Assembly (NCBI GenBank): GCA_030151925.1 | Contig: JASLCY010000480.1 | Span: 1-6,207, forward strand | Direction: 5' to 3' | Origin: Oligoflexus sp. | Lineage (GTDB): Bacteria; Bdellovibrionota_B; Oligoflexia; Oligoflexales; Oligoflexaceae | Length of the DNA stretch: 6,207 nucleotides | In this document: positions 5,633-6,207 of the stretch, in pieces | How positions within the stretch are numbered: position 1 is the stretch's first letter | Layout: each line of letters starts with the position of its first letter | Position numbers and translations under genes: made by a program | Notes under the pieces: generated by a model | Seen by the model: only the letters and a program-made list of their open reading frames with translations | What the model was told of the DNA's origin: nothing | The model's database searches: none

Positions 5633-6207
5633 ATGCCGTCCCAAGTCCGACTCGATCCCGCTCCAACCCTCGGCTCTCCAGGCGATTCGATCGCCCCGGA
5701 AGCGGCCGCCATCGATCGTCGCTATCGCTACTGGCGCGTGCGGGTCATGTACGGAATGATGGGAGGCTACGCCTGCTTTTATTTCGTGCGGAACAATCTC
5801 GCGATCGCCAGCAAGGCCATCATCGATCAGTTTCATTTCAGCAACGCGGAATGGGGACTGCTGCTCAGCATCGGCACCATAGTCTACGCCTTCTCCAAGT
5901 TCCTGTCCGGAGCCCTGGCCGATCGCTTCAATCCCAAATACATGATGAGCCTCGGTCTCTTCGCCACCGCGGCCGTCAACGTGCTGTTCGGCTCCAGCAG
6001 CACCATCACGGTTTTCATGCTGCTTTGGGGCCTGAATAACGTCTTTCAGGGCATGGGCATGCCGCCCTGCAGCCGGCTGCTCACGACTTGGTTCGCGCCG
6101 AAGGAGATAGGCAAGGCCTGGGGCTTCTGGAACGCCTCGCATCAAATCGGAGGCGCGCTGATCCTGGTCGGAGCCGGTTTTCTGGTCGAGCGTTGGGGCT
6201 GGCGTTC
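5633..6207 (+). CDS. Organophosphate:phosphate antiporter, MFS GlpT/UhpT type, 3'-truncated by window
   Basis: The first 191 residues of an inner-membrane transporter of the OPA family (major facilitator superfamily) are present. These proteins exchange phosphate for glycerol-3-phosphate, hexose phosphates or related compounds. The N-terminus lines up with GlpT: a cytoplasmic stretch with AAAIDRRYRYWR, then helix 1 with GGYACFYFVRNN. R53 (nt 5789-5791) sits where GlpT has the substrate-phosphate arginine. SKFLSGALADRFNPK (88-102) is the MFS loop 2-3 signature. QGMGMPPCSRLLTTWF (139-154) and WGFWNASHQIGGA (163-175) match the family signature, with H170 at the conserved histidine. The family's HN is HQ here. 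The start at 5633 is favoured by the N-terminal match to GlpT. GGAAG (5624-5628) lies upstream, but only 4 nt away. An ATG at 5622 is in a frame that soon stops. It may be cotranscribed with the LOG gene. Substrate specificity cannot be assigned, and the 3' part, including the second substrate arginine, lies outside. Confidence 0.9.
   Translation, partial: MPSQVRLDPAPTLGSPGDSIAPEAAAIDRRYRYWRVRVMYGMMGGYACFYFVRNNLAIASKAIIDQFHFSNAEWGLLLSIGTIVYAFSKFLSGALADRFNPKYMMSLGLFATAAVNVLFGSSSTITVFMLLWGLNNVFQGMGMPPCSRLLTTWFAPKEIGKAWGFWNASHQIGGALILVGAGFLVERWGWR

Noticed and set aside
5615..6145. 176-codon minus-strand frame at the right end
   Set aside because: It is the antisense of the OPA transporter, whose + strand frame (open to the window edge) matches GlpT in detail.

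Overview
The window is GC-rich (roughly 60% by eye), densely coding, and every supported gene lies on the + strand. It reads as ordinary chromosome of a Gram-negative bacterium that makes haem by the C5 (glutamate) route. The unusual penicillin-binding protein, with a large domain insert, and the mixture of genes recall the Bdellovibrionota/Oligoflexia or other former deltaproteobacterial lineages. That placement is a low-confidence impression, not a phylogenetic result. No transposase, integrase, CRISPR array, tRNA or rRNA was seen.

Layout: (1) Positions 2-2092 hold the 3' part of a class A-type penicillin-binding protein. The window opens just before its SxN motif. Its KTG motif is intact, but about 250 extra residues separate the two motifs, and it ends in a long Pro/Ala/Glu/Lys-rich tail. 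(2) A 150-bp gap (2093-2242) leads to hemL (2243-3544), a complete glutamate-1-semialdehyde aminomutase with a good ribosome binding site. (3) hemL overlaps the next gene by one base (TGATG). That gene (3544-4545) encodes a divergent member of the MqnA/VitK2_biosynth family, recognisable along its whole length but with several family-consensus positions changed. A strong intrinsic terminator with a UUCG loop (4560-4587) closes this two-gene unit. (4) A 182-bp non-coding stretch (4588-4769) contains a small inverted repeat and a perfect 9-bp tandem duplication. (5) A LOG-family nucleotide-binding protein with a hydrophobic N-terminal leader (4770-5579) follows. (6) After 53 bp comes the 5' part of an organophosphate:phosphate antiporter of the GlpT/UhpT type (5633 to the window end).

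Functionally, the hemL unit serves tetrapyrrole synthesis. Its coupled MqnA-like partner hints at a link to quinone or another respiratory cofactor, or at an uncharacterised small-molecule-binding role. The PBP belongs to peptidoglycan synthesis in the periplasm, and the last two genes to nucleotide and phosphorylated-metabolite handling. No obvious dedicated multi-gene 'system' is present. The most interesting items are the hemL-coupled MqnA-like protein, the PBP insert and the leader on the LOG protein.
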